Assembly: GCA_027451185.1 (NCBI GenBank)
Contig: DAIDJW010000013.1
Span: 1-13,403, forward strand
From: Candidatus Saccharimonadota bacterium
Lineage (GTDB): Bacteria > Patescibacteriota > Saccharimonadia > Saccharimonadales > Saccharimonadaceae
Length of the DNA: 13,403 nucleotides
Direction of reading: 5' to 3'
Shown here: positions 1-6,945 of the stretch, in pieces
Layout of the letters: each line of letters starts with the position of its first letter
How positions within the stretch are numbered: the first letter of the stretch is position 1
Made by a program: the position numbers and the translations under genes
The notes under the pieces: model-generated
What the model saw: only the letters and a program-made list of their open reading frames with translations
Database searches by the model: none
Told to the model about the DNA's origin: nothing

Positions 1-1487
1 ATGTCTGCGGTCCCACGGTTTATGGAGATCCGCATCTTGGTCACGCCAGACCTGCCATTACTTTTGACCTTATCTTCCGGTATCTTCAGCACCTTGGCTA
101 CAAGGTAAGGTATGTCATGAATATTACTGACGTTGGGCACCTAGTGAGCGATGCCGACGAAGGTGAAGATAAGCTCGAAAAAGGTGCTCGCCGCGAAGGC
201 AAAACAGCTTGGGATATAGCGAAATTTTATGGCGACGACTTTTTAGCCGGCATGAAAAAACTAGGGCTAATTGAACCAACTCACATCGCTAAAGCCACCG
301 ATTATATCGATGAGCAGCTTGATCTGGTGCGAAGCCTAAAAAAGAAAGGCTACACTTACCAAATTAGTGATGGGATTTATTACGATACTTCAAAGTTTCC
401 AACTTATGCCGATTTTGCCGAACTTGATTTAAAGGCCGAAAAAGCCGGCGCACGCGTTGAATTCAATCCAGAAAAACGCAATGTCAGCGACTTTGCCTTA
501 TGGAAATTCACTCCAGCCGGCGAAAACCGCGACATGGAGTGGGAAACCCCAAGTGATTTGTTGGATGGCGGCACTGCCGAACTTGAGGAAACATCTGCAG
601 CCCGAGTCTCAACGGGCGCCGGGGCGCCGTTTGAGGCCCGGCGCGAAGCCGTTTCCGAAGGTTCGGACAGCGACACCATCCACCACAAACCAGTCATGGG
701 TTTCCCTGGCTGGCATCTCGAGTGTTCGGCTATGGCGATGTCGATTTTGGGCGACACGCTAGACATTCACACTGGCGGCATTGACCACATTCCAGTGCAC
801 CATACTAATGAAATTGCTCAGTCCGAGGCCGTAACGGGCAAACGTTTTAGTAATTATTGGCTACACAATAACCATTTAAAATCGAACGGTACCAAAATTA
901 GTAAGTCTCTAAATAACGGCTACACGCTCGAAGATTTAGAGAGCAAGGGCTACGAGCCAGCTGATTTTAGGATGTTTGTGCTGCAAAGCCATTACCGCAG
1001 CGAGGGTAATTTCAGTTTTGACAACCTCGACGCCGCCAAGAATCGCCTCAAACATTGGCGTAATGTCGCGGCCCTGCGCCACCAGACGCACGATACTTTA
1101 GTTAATGACGACGATAAGTCGACCGACGAGCGAACCGTGTCGCTACTGGCCGCTTCGCAAGCGCTGCTTGAAACGCTTGGCGACGACCTTGACACGCCAG
1201 GCGCTTTGACGCTGATTGACGATGCCTTTGACCGTTTGTCGAGCATCGACGATATTCACCATTACGCCTTGGTGGAATTTTTAGAAACTATCGACGAGCT
1301 AACCGGACTAAACTTACTCGGCACCACGCCGGACATCGAGGAAGATGTCAAACTACTCATCATCGAACGCGAGCGAGCGCGCGACGCTAAAGACTGGTCA
1401 AAAGCCGACAAGCTGCGCGGTCAGATTGAGCGCCGTGGCGTCACAATCCGTGACACCGCCGACGGCACAATTTGGGAATACGTTTAA
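1..1487 (+). CDS. cysS: Cysteinyl-tRNA synthetase, 5'-truncated by window edge
   Basis: Class I aminoacyl-tRNA synthetase that charges tRNA-Cys in the cytoplasm. The reading frame is open from base 3 and does not begin at the ATG at 117: bases 3-116 encode the expected start of the fold (VCGPTVYGDPHLGHAR), with the HIGH-type motif HLGH at 33-44. The KMSKS loop is KISKS (894-908). The four zinc ligands of the family appear present: Cys (codon 6-8), Cys in HLECSAM (723-725), His (801-803) and Glu (810-812) in HHTNE. The C-terminal helical region follows and the gene ends at TAA 1485-1487. Only about the first 20 residues are missing. The odd feature is an insertion of about 48 residues (codons 552-695) between the WETP segment and MGFPGWHLECSAM, where the family normally has two residues (WG). 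It keeps the frame and all catalytic motifs, so the enzyme is probably active. Confidence 0.97.
   Translation, partial: VCGPTVYGDPHLGHARPAITFDLIFRYLQHLGYKVRYVMNITDVGHLVSDADEGEDKLEKGARREGKTAWDIAKFYGDDFLAGMKKLGLIEPTHIAKATDYIDEQLDLVRSLKKKGYTYQISDGIYYDTSKFPTYADFAELDLKAEKAGARVEFNPEKRNVSDFALWKFTPAGENRDMEWETPSDLLDGGTAELEETSAARVSTGAGAPFEARREAVSEGSDSDTIHHKPVMGFPGWHLECSAMAMSILGDTLDIHTGGIDHIPVHHTNEIAQSEAVTGKRFSNYWLHNNHLKSNGTKISKSLNNGYTLEDLESKGYEPADFRMFVLQSHYRSEGNFSFDNLDAAKNRLKHWRNVAALRHQTHDTLVNDDDKSTDERTVSLLAASQALLETLGDDLDTPGALTLIDDAFDRLSSIDDIHHYALVEFLETIDELTGLNLLGTTPDIEEDVKLLIIERERARDAKDWSKADKLRGQIERRGVTIRDTADGTIWEYV
557..687. repeat. Palindromic element inserted in frame inside cysS
   Basis: The arms 557-620 and 623-687 are inverted repeats of each other, centred on the two bases 621-622. 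By eye, 46 of 64 positions pair, with one unpaired base at 667. The best runs are GGCGCC/GGCGCC at the centre (615-620, 623-628), the segment around CCGAACTT near 577-584 against its partner near 659-666, and TGGATGG (562-568) against CCATCCA (676-682). The palindrome is nearly centred in the extra protein segment (552-695), so the whole insertion appears to be the element. It adds about 46 net residues, mostly hydrophilic and acidic, and is richer in G+C than the surrounding gene. It resembles in design the Rickettsia palindromic elements, which also insert in frame in essential genes; no sequence relation to them is claimed. No second copy was seen in the window. Confidence 0.8.
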
Positions 1488-1488
1488 C

Positions 1489-2619
1489 TTATTCTTCAAC
1501 AACGACTTCGGCTGTTGCCTCAAGCTTATCAATTTCGCCGGCGTTTTTTGCTTTTAGATAGTGTATATATTCTTCGGTCAAAACCTTAATCGATCCAGCA
1601 ATTGGAATCGAAACAATACCACCGACAATACCGAACAGGTAAATACCAATCGTGACCGCCACCAGCACCATCAAGGCCGATAAATCAAGCCGCTTCGATT
1701 GAATCTTAGGCACAATGAAGTTGCTTTCTAGTTGTTGGTAAATAACTACATAAACTAAGTAAATAATCGCTGCCGTTACGCTGTTAAAGGCCAAGACCAA
1801 ACCGACAATCAGCGCACCGATGGTGGCGCCAAATAATGGAATAAGCGAGAACAAAAAGGCGATGACTGCTGTTGGTATCGCCAAACTACTTGGCACGCTA
1901 AAGATTAAGCTTAAAACAAAAACCGCTAACCCAGCCGCCAGACCGTCTAGCGCCGATATCAGCAGCTGACCGGTAACGTACCCCGTCACAACCGAGTAGA
2001 GTCGGCGCACAACACCGCGGTGATAGCGCATCAGCTGCTTGTCGTTATAGACATTCCACAAACGGCGTAGCCAGGTTGGACCTTCAATCAAGATAAAGAA
2101 GGCGATAACAAGTGTCAAAATAGTCGCCGTCACAAACGACAATAGCGATCCAATACCAATTAACAAGTGACTGCCAATGCCCGTGCCAATGTTGGCCGCG
2201 TCGTCCTTCAGCGATTTAACGGCGTCGTTTAGCTGACCCTGCAAGTGATAATGATTGATAAAGTCACTAAAACCACTGTATTGACGGCTAGCCGTGTCAA
2301 CCCACTGGGGTACAGCGGCCACAACCTTGCCGGTCTGCTCGACCATTGGTGGTACTGCCAAAAAGACAAAGGCCGACAAAAGGACAACCACAATAATATA
2401 GGCTATGGCCGTACTTAAGCCGCGGCGGTTACGACCGGGCAGCAGGTGAGCAATCCAGGTAACCGAAGGGTTCAGAGCCAGTGCCAAGAATATGGCTGCC
2501 CCAATTATTAGCAGGGCCGCCTGGGCCTGATAGATTAATAGGCCAGCTAGACCAAGACCAATAAGAACTAACCAGAAACGAACGAGCGTGCGCGTGTCGA
2601 TGTCGATTTTGACTTTCAT
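1489..2619 (-). CDS. AI-2E family transporter (YdiK/TqsA-like)
   Basis: A 376-residue polytopic membrane protein. Hydrophobic segments lie near residues 13-50 (two helices), 68-90, 150-178, 215-245, 248-290 and 300-350. Between them are family-typical stretches: ALNPSV, a central soluble stretch (about 95-150), IPLFGATIG, QQLESNFIVPKI, and a C-terminal glycine-rich helix ending in IP. Family members are known or proposed to export autoinducer-2 or to act as cation/proton antiporters; nothing here fixes the substrate. The C-terminus is a charged cytoplasmic tail. The gene converges on cysS with one base between the stop codons, so there is no room for a separate terminator. It diverges from the HxlR regulator at 2656, making it a candidate target of that regulator. 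There is no convincing Shine-Dalgarno; a TACAAT box lies 6 nt before the ATG. Confidence 0.9.
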   Translation of the reverse strand: MKVKIDIDTRTLVRFWLVLIGLGLAGLLIYQAQAALLIIGAAIFLALALNPSVTWIAHLLPGRNRRGLSTAIAYIIVVVLLSAFVFLAVPPMVEQTGKVVAAVPQWVDTASRQYSGFSDFINHYHLQGQLNDAVKSLKDDAANIGTGIGSHLLIGIGSLLSFVTATILTLVIAFFILIEGPTWLRRLWNVYNDKQLMRYHRGVVRRLYSVVTGYVTGQLLISALDGLAAGLAVFVLSLIFSVPSSLAIPTAVIAFLFSLIPLFGATIGALIVGLVLAFNSVTAAIIYLVYVVIYQQLESNFIVPKIQSKRLDLSALMVLVAVTIGIYLFGIVGGIVSIPIAGSIKVLTEEYIHYLKAKNAGEIDKLEATAEVVVEE

Positions 2620-2625
2620 GCCCTA

Positions 2626-2631
2626 ATTGTA
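2626..2631 (-). promoter_or_regulatory. -10 box for the AI-2E transporter, predicted leaderless
   Basis: On the minus strand TACAAT is followed by six bases (TAGGGC) and then the ATG. A start point about 7 nt after the -10 would coincide with the A of the start codon. No clear -35 is seen. Confidence 0.5.
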
Positions 2632-2642
2632 GCATAAAGTGA

Positions 2643-2648
2643 TATAGT
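2643..2648 (+). promoter_or_regulatory. -10 box for the HxlR gene, predicted leaderless
   Basis: TATAGT is followed by seven bases (AGTATTT) and the ATG at 2656. There is no Shine-Dalgarno in between. This box and the opposing -10 at 2626-2631 are 11 bp apart, so the two divergent promoters overlap and the same bound protein could affect both. Confidence 0.5.
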
Positions 2649-2655
2649 AGTATTT

Positions 2656-2976
2656 ATGATTACTATAGAAACTGTAGGATGTGTCAAGGAAGCGTCGCGT
2701 ATCTTAGGCGACAAATGGACTCCACAGCTGCTACGTTTTTTTATTAACGAACAGTCAGTCCGCTTCTGCCAGCTTCAAGATTTAGTCGATGGTATTAATC
2801 CGCGAACACTATCGGCGCGACTAGACATGCTTGAACAAGAGGAAATTATCACCAAAACACCAACTTCTTCAGTGGTGCGCTGTGAATATAGCCTGACACA
2901 AAAAGGCCGCGATTTACTGCCAATTTTGCGCAGCATGGAGTCTTGGAGTGAAAAATATGCTCAATGTTATGCCTAA
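2656..2976 (+). CDS. HxlR-family winged-helix transcriptional regulator
   Basis: A 106-residue MarR-like DNA-binding protein of the HxlR group, cytoplasmic and probably dimeric. The family pattern is visible in order: a Cys near the N-terminus (C9, the position used as redox or aldehyde sensor in some members such as HypR); GDKWTPQLLRFF (about 18-29); VRFCQLQDLVDGINPRTLSARLDMLEQEEII, the recognition helix-turn-helix (about 35-65); and YSLTQKGRDLLPIL in the wing and C-terminal helix (about 78-92). The length is typical. It is divergent from the AI-2E transporter across 36 bp and 39 nt upstream of the response regulator, so autoregulation and control of the transporter are plausible inferences. 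The inducer is unknown. Confidence 0.92.
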   Translation: MITIETVGCVKEASRILGDKWTPQLLRFFINEQSVRFCQLQDLVDGINPRTLSARLDMLEQEEIITKTPTSSVVRCEYSLTQKGRDLLPILRSMESWSEKYAQCYA

Positions 2977-3003
2977 ATTAAGCGCTTTTTAAGCTTTGGT
3001 ACT

Positions 3004-3009
3004 TAAAAT
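3004..3009 (+). promoter_or_regulatory. -10 box for the two-component operon, predicted leaderless
   Basis: TAAAAT is followed by six bases (AGAGTT) and the ATG at 3016, the same spacing as at several other genes here. The GAG in the spacer is too short and too close to be a convincing ribosome binding site. Confidence 0.45.
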
Positions 3010-3015
3010 AGAGTT

Positions 3016-3690
3016 ATGAGAATCTTAATTATCGAAGACGAACACAAGATTGCACGCGCGCTAAAGAAAGCGCTTGAGCAAGAGCACTACGCGGTTGATG
3101 TGAGTTTTGATAGTACCGAAGGCCGTTCATTAATCGACACCGAACCTTACGACGTTTTAATTGTCGACCGACTGATTCCTGGCGAAACCGATGGTCTAGA
3201 GCTAGTGAAGCGGCTACGTGAGGATAAGATCCATACCCCAGTCTTGATTTTGAGTGCCCTGGGCAGTGTTTCGGATCGCGCCGAAGGACTTGATGCTGGT
3301 GCTGATGATTACCTAGTGAAACCTTTTGCCCTTGAAGAGTTACTGGCTCGTGTGCGCGCGCTACTGCGTCGTCCGACCGAACAGCAGTCGCACATCTTGA
3401 GTGTTGGCGATTTAACACTCGATACCGTTACTTTTGCCGTACAGCGTGCCGGCAAACCAATTCAATTAACCAGCAAAGAGTTTGCTTTACTCGAATACAT
3501 GCTACGCAACCCCGGCCGTCCACTATCTAAAGAAGTAATCATCAGCCACGTCTGGGATTACGATGCTGATATTTTGCCAAACACGGTTGAAGTTTATATT
3601 AAATATCTGCGCAATAAAATTGACGCGCCCTTCAAGACGCCGCTCATTCACACCGTCCGCGGTTTTGGCTACAAACTAGAGGCTATTTAG
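3016..3690 (+). CDS. OmpR/PhoB-family response regulator
   Basis: A 224-residue two-domain regulator. The receiver domain (about 1-118) has the acidic pair E7/D8, the phospho-acceptor D51 in DVLIVDRLIPGE, the switch residue S80 in LSALGS, and K102 in VKPF. After a short linker, a winged-helix DNA-binding domain (about 128-224) contains the typical LTSKEFALLEYMLRNPGRPLS segment, NTVEVYIKYLRNKID and HTVRGFGYKLE. The histidine kinase begins 4 nt after the stop, so the pair is certainly co-transcribed and cognate. By analogy with comparable arrangements, the likely target is the ABC exporter that follows. All phosphorylation residues are intact. It probably acts as an activator binding direct repeats, but no such site was recognised. 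Confidence 0.96.
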   Translation: MRILIIEDEHKIARALKKALEQEHYAVDVSFDSTEGRSLIDTEPYDVLIVDRLIPGETDGLELVKRLREDKIHTPVLILSALGSVSDRAEGLDAGADDYLVKPFALEELLARVRALLRRPTEQQSHILSVGDLTLDTVTFAVQRAGKPIQLTSKEFALLEYMLRNPGRPLSKEVIISHVWDYDADILPNTVEVYIKYLRNKIDAPFKTPLIHTVRGFGYKLEAI

Positions 3691-3694
3691 TTCA

Positions 3695-4705
3695 ATGTTC
3701 AAATCTGCCACGGCCAAGCTTACCTTATGGTACCTAGGCATTATCATGGCTATCAGCCTGATTTTTAGCTTTATGATTTACGAAATTACCAACCAAGAGG
3801 TTGGGGCTAGGATTAAGCATTTCCAGACCCAGGTTTATCAACCGTACGCACCAGATGCGACACCAATACTGCGTATTGGGCTGCCCGGCAGCGAGTCGCT
3901 AAGGCTAGACGAGCAGGAAACAGCCGCTCACAATGTGCTGGTTCTGTTATTTTATGTTAACTTTATCGTCTTAGCTAGTGGCGGTTTAGCAAGTTATTAT
4001 TTCGCCAAGCGGACAATCCGACCAATCGAAGCCGCTCACGAAGCTCAAGCCAGGTTTACTAGCGACGCTAGCCATGAACTGCGCACGCCGCTGACAACTA
4101 TGCGCACCGAACTTGAGCTAGCCCTGCGCGACCCTAACGCAAGTAAAGATGACTTACGCGAAGTTTTAGAAAGTAATCTAGAAGAGGTTGATAAGTTAAC
4201 TAATTTATCGCGCATGCTGCTTGATCTATCGCGACTAGAACACGGCAAACTAGAGTTTAAGCCGGTCGATTTAGGCAAGCTGGTCAATGAAACCGTCGAT
4301 GCACTGCATCTGCCAAAAGGACGAGTTAATTTTGACATTAAAGCCGACCATATTGTGGTAGCCGATAGGGTAGCGATTGGGGAAGTAGTGTCGATTTTAA
4401 TCGATAACGCCCTTAAATACAGCCCGGCAAAGTCGGTTATTAATCTTAAAGTTAGTGGCGACAAACACCGCGCTCGTTTGATAGTTAGCAATCAAGGTGA
4501 CGGCATTGCCGCTGAAGCTCTGCCGCATATCTTTGAACGATTTTATCGGGCCGATTCGTCGCGCACCAGTAGTAAGACGCCCGGATTTGGCCTTGGACTT
4601 GCTCTGGCTAAGCAAATTGTTGATTTACATGGCGGTGAAATTAGCGTTACTAGCAGACCAGGGAAAACCACTACCTTCGCGCTTCTACTTCCAAAACTAA
4701 GCTAA
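3695..4705 (+). CDS. Membrane sensor histidine kinase without HAMP domain
   Basis: A 336-residue HPK with two membrane helices (about 9-29 and 81-103) enclosing a short external loop of about 50 residues. The H-box FTSDASHELRTPL places the phosphorylated His at 127, only about 22 residues after the second helix, too short for a HAMP linker. The catalytic ATPase domain has the N-box around N238 (LIDNALKYSP), the G1 motif NQGDGI (about 266-271), the F-box region HIFERFYRADSS, and the G2 motif GFGLGLALA (about 297-305). The kinase should phosphorylate the adjacent response regulator at D51. The small sensor loop and coupling to a MacB/FtsX-like exporter fit a cell-envelope or antimicrobial stress sensor; this is inference from context. 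The start ATG is chosen because it gives the first membrane helix and follows the regulator closely. Confidence 0.95.
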   Translation: MFKSATAKLTLWYLGIIMAISLIFSFMIYEITNQEVGARIKHFQTQVYQPYAPDATPILRIGLPGSESLRLDEQETAAHNVLVLLFYVNFIVLASGGLASYYFAKRTIRPIEAAHEAQARFTSDASHELRTPLTTMRTELELALRDPNASKDDLREVLESNLEEVDKLTNLSRMLLDLSRLEHGKLEFKPVDLGKLVNETVDALHLPKGRVNFDIKADHIVVADRVAIGEVVSILIDNALKYSPAKSVINLKVSGDKHRARLIVSNQGDGIAAEALPHIFERFYRADSSRTSSKTPGFGLGLALAKQIVDLHGGEISVTSRPGKTTTFALLLPKLS

Positions 4706-4733
4706 ATATCACAGTTTTTTAAGTATAAAAGGC

Positions 4734-4764
4734 TACAATGTTCATATCAACCCTTAATAAGGAG
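4734..4764 (+). promoter_or_regulatory. Promoter (-10 TACAAT) and Shine-Dalgarno of the ABC exporter genes
   Basis: TACAAT at 4734-4739 is 30 nt before the permease ATG, and AAGGAG at 4759-4764 lies 5 nt before it. The 64-nt gap after the kinase suggests the exporter pair can be transcribed from its own start as well as by read-through. Unlike most first genes here, this one has a leader with a proper ribosome binding site. No firm -35 is visible, which would fit activator dependence on the response regulator. Confidence 0.5.
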
Positions 4765-4769
4765 CAGAT

Positions 4770-6137
4770 ATGAATGTTGTCTCTCGTGGCATCAAAAATG
4801 CCACCCGCAGTCCTTTGCGCAATGGCGCAATTGTTTTAATGCTGGCGATCAGTATCGGTCTGGTACTGAGTATGTTAGTGGCCCGGAGCAGTGTGCGGAC
4901 CAAAATTAACGATGTAATGGCTTCGGCGGGCACCAAGGTAACAATTAACGCCGCCGGTATTAATGGCTTTGCCGGCGGCGGTAATCCTTTGACAGCTGCC
5001 AATGTCACAACCATTAAAGATACCGCGCATGTCTCGAGCATCACGTCGACCTTGACCGACCAGCTCGGCACGAGCGACACCAATCTAGTGTCATCGATTG
5101 ATTTAGGTAGTTTTGGTGCGCGCCAAAATCGCTTTTTTGATTCCGGTAGCACAACCATTACGCCGTCGGACGGTAGTGCGCCGTCGGGTGACACCACGAC
5201 CAGACCCGAAATAAAGCCGCGCATTAGCGTTACCGGCACCACTAACCCCAATAGTTCATCGGTTAATGGCGGCAGCCTAACGATTTCGAGTGGTAAGACG
5301 ATCGATGCCACCGGTAGCGATTTGGTGGCGTTAGTTGGAAAAAACTTGGCAACTAAGAATAATCTGTCGACCGGTAGCACGTTTACGGCCTACGGCAAAA
5401 CAATCACTGTTTCAGGTATTTACTCGACCGGCAACACCTTCACTGATAATGGTGTGATTATGCCGCTAGCCACTTTGCAAAGCCTAACCAGCCAGCCGGG
5501 CGCTGTCACTAGTATCGCCGCCACCATCGATAGCAGCGCCAACGTCGATAGCACAGTCGCAGCTCTTAAAAAATCACTTGGCGATAGCGTCGACGTGACA
5601 TCAGATGCCGCCCAGGCCGAAACCAGCGTCTCGGCGCTGCAGGGGATTGCCAGCTTGTCCCTAGCCGGTGTTATTGGCGCGGCCATCGCCGCCACGACGA
5701 TTATCTTGCTAGCAATGGTGATTGTCGTGCGTGAACGACGCCGTGAAATTGGCGTTTTAAAAGCCATCGGCGGCAGCAATCTGAAAGTCGTCGGCCAATT
5801 CGTGGTTGAATCTCTAACCATTACTATCACCGCCGCTATCGTCGGGTTAGCCCTAGGAATCTTAGTCAGCGGCCCCATGACTAACGCCCTCGCCGATAGT
5901 TCAAGCAGTAGGCCGTCAAGCGCTACAACTACAATGATGCGCCCCGGTGCAGGCGGTGGTTTTGGCCGCGGCTTCAGCCAACTACGCACCAACTTTAGTA
6001 ACATTACCGCCAGTTTGACGCCGCAGATTTTCTTATCAGCCGTCGGCATTACGCTCGGGGTAGCAATTTTAGGCAGTTTATTACCAGCATGGTTAATCGC
6101 CCGGGTTCGTCCGGCCGAAGTCTTAAGAACGGAGTAA
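4770..6137 (+). CDS. MacB/FtsX-type ABC transporter permease
   Basis: A 455-residue membrane subunit of an ABC exporter. The first helix (about 17-38) is followed by a large extracellular domain (about 40-290, MacB_PCD-like) rich in Ser, Thr and Gly. Three C-terminal helices follow (about 293-318, 343-367, 425-450). Family landmarks are the VRERRREIGVLKAIGGSN coupling segment after helix 2 and the terminal SLLPAWLIARVRPAEVLR. An unusual low-complexity stretch (about 373-405: Ser-rich, then MMRPGAGGGFGRGF) lies in the loop between helices 3 and 4. The ATPase gene follows after 3 nt. Type VII (mechanotransmission) exporters of this kind move peptides, lipoproteins or drugs, or drive envelope processes. 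No membrane-fusion partner is encoded nearby, as expected for a cell with one membrane. Confidence 0.93.
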   Translation: MNVVSRGIKNATRSPLRNGAIVLMLAISIGLVLSMLVARSSVRTKINDVMASAGTKVTINAAGINGFAGGGNPLTAANVTTIKDTAHVSSITSTLTDQLGTSDTNLVSSIDLGSFGARQNRFFDSGSTTITPSDGSAPSGDTTTRPEIKPRISVTGTTNPNSSSVNGGSLTISSGKTIDATGSDLVALVGKNLATKNNLSTGSTFTAYGKTITVSGIYSTGNTFTDNGVIMPLATLQSLTSQPGAVTSIAATIDSSANVDSTVAALKKSLGDSVDVTSDAAQAETSVSALQGIASLSLAGVIGAAIAATTIILLAMVIVVRERRREIGVLKAIGGSNLKVVGQFVVESLTITITAAIVGLALGILVSGPMTNALADSSSSRPSSATTTMMRPGAGGGFGRGFSQLRTNFSNITASLTPQIFLSAVGITLGVAILGSLLPAWLIARVRPAEVLRTE

Positions 6138-6140
6138 ATT

Positions 6141-6812
6141 ATGTTAGCAGTTAAAAAACTTACTAAAAAGTTCAGTGCCCCCAGCGGCGACGTCCAGGCG
6201 CTAAGCGACATTAGCCTAAAGGTTGAAAGTGGGCAATTTGTCAGTATCATCGGTAAATCTGGTAGCGGCAAAAGCACCTTACTGAGCATGTTAGGTGCGC
6301 TGGACATACCAACCAGTGGCAGCATTGAGGTTGATGGCGTTGACCTAGCCAAGTTATCTAGCAAACAACAGACCAGTTATCGCGCCAAAACCATCGGTTT
6401 TGTGTTTCAGCAGTACAATCTAATTCCAAACCTATCGGCGCTCGAAAACGTTATGCTGGCACTGGAGTTTGGTGGCCACAAATCGGCCGGTCGCCGCGAA
6501 GAGGCCGCTAGGTTGCTCAAACAAGTTGGCCTGGACGACCAACAGATACAACGCAAGCCGGCGCGCCTGAGTGGCGGCCAGCAGCAGCGGGTAGCAATTG
6601 CTCGGGCAATCGCTAACAACCCAGCCTTGATTCTGGCCGATGAGCCAACCGGCAATCTGGATTCCGAGACCGGTCAAAAGATTTTCGATCTGTTACATAA
6701 GCTGTCGCGCAGTCAAAATACGACCATTATTGCCGTCACGCACGACCTAGATATCGCCGGCAAAACCGATAAAACGTTTACGCTAAAAGACGGAAAAATT
6801 ACAACGAAATAA
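6141..6812 (+). CDS. ABC transporter ATP-binding protein, MacB/LolD-type
   Basis: A 223-residue nucleotide-binding subunit that powers the permease just upstream. All ABC motifs are present: Walker A GKSGSGKS (38-45), Q-loop around FVFQQYNL (88-94), signature LSGGQQQRVAIARA (143-156), Walker B LILADEP (163-169) with catalytic E168, D-loop GNLD, and H-loop His201 in VTHD. The length and the D-loop sequence match the MacB/LolD/FtsE group that pairs with FtsX-like permeases. The ribosome binding site GGAG (6131-6134) lies within the last codons of the permease, so translation is coupled. Confident in family; the substrate is unknown. Confidence 0.96.
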   Translation: MLAVKKLTKKFSAPSGDVQALSDISLKVESGQFVSIIGKSGSGKSTLLSMLGALDIPTSGSIEVDGVDLAKLSSKQQTSYRAKTIGFVFQQYNLIPNLSALENVMLALEFGGHKSAGRREEAARLLKQVGLDDQQIQRKPARLSGGQQQRVAIARAIANNPALILADEPTGNLDSETGQKIFDLLHKLSRSQNTTIIAVTHDLDIAGKTDKTFTLKDGKITTK

Positions 6813-6847
6813 CTGCCGAGCTTAAGCAAACGTCAAGCCAAAGCGCA

Positions 6848-6853
6848 TATAAT
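6848..6853 (+). promoter_or_regulatory. -10 box TATAAT for the GreA-like gene
   Basis: A consensus TATAAT 36 bp after the ATPase stop. It predicts a transcription start near 6860 and a leader of about 85 nt. The -35 region is poor (no TTGACA-like hexamer at 16-18 bp). It is the only perfect -10 consensus noticed between genes in the window. Confidence 0.6.
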
Positions 6854-6860
6854 GAAGATA

Positions 6861-6939
6861 GTAGCAACCAACAATTAACAGAGGTGCTACGGACATAAAA
6901 GAGGGCTGGACCTACGAACCAGCTACAGTAAAAGGAGGG
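6861..6939 (+). promoter_or_regulatory. Structured 5' leader and strong ribosome binding site of the GreA-like gene
   Basis: Two small hairpins can form: GTAGCA (6861-6866) with TGCTAC (6885-6890), and GCTGG (6905-6909) with CCAGC (6919-6923). A second GCTAC copy at 6922-6926 could pair with GTAGC at 6861-6865 instead, giving two mutually exclusive folds. The leader ends in AAAGGAGGG (6931-6939), the strongest Shine-Dalgarno in the window, 6 nt before the ATG. It does not match a riboswitch class that I recognise. Confidence 0.4.
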
Positions 6940-6945
6940 AGTATC

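Noticed and set aside
117..119. ATG at 117 as the start of cysS
   Set aside because: The same frame is open to base 3 and encodes the conserved N-terminal VCGPTVY and HLGH motifs, so the gene begins outside the window.
404..766. 120-residue minus-strand frame within cysS
   Set aside because: It is a shadow of the tRNA synthetase gene, partly kept open by the symmetry of the palindrome; no motif or start signals.
4738..4773. 11-codon upstream frame whose TGA overlaps the permease ATG
   Set aside because: Its ATG overlaps the predicted -10 box, so it would lie upstream of the transcript start, and it has no ribosome binding site.
5420..6364. 314-residue minus-strand frame opposite the ABC genes
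   Set aside because: It is antisense to two clearly recognised genes and has no recognised motif or start signals.
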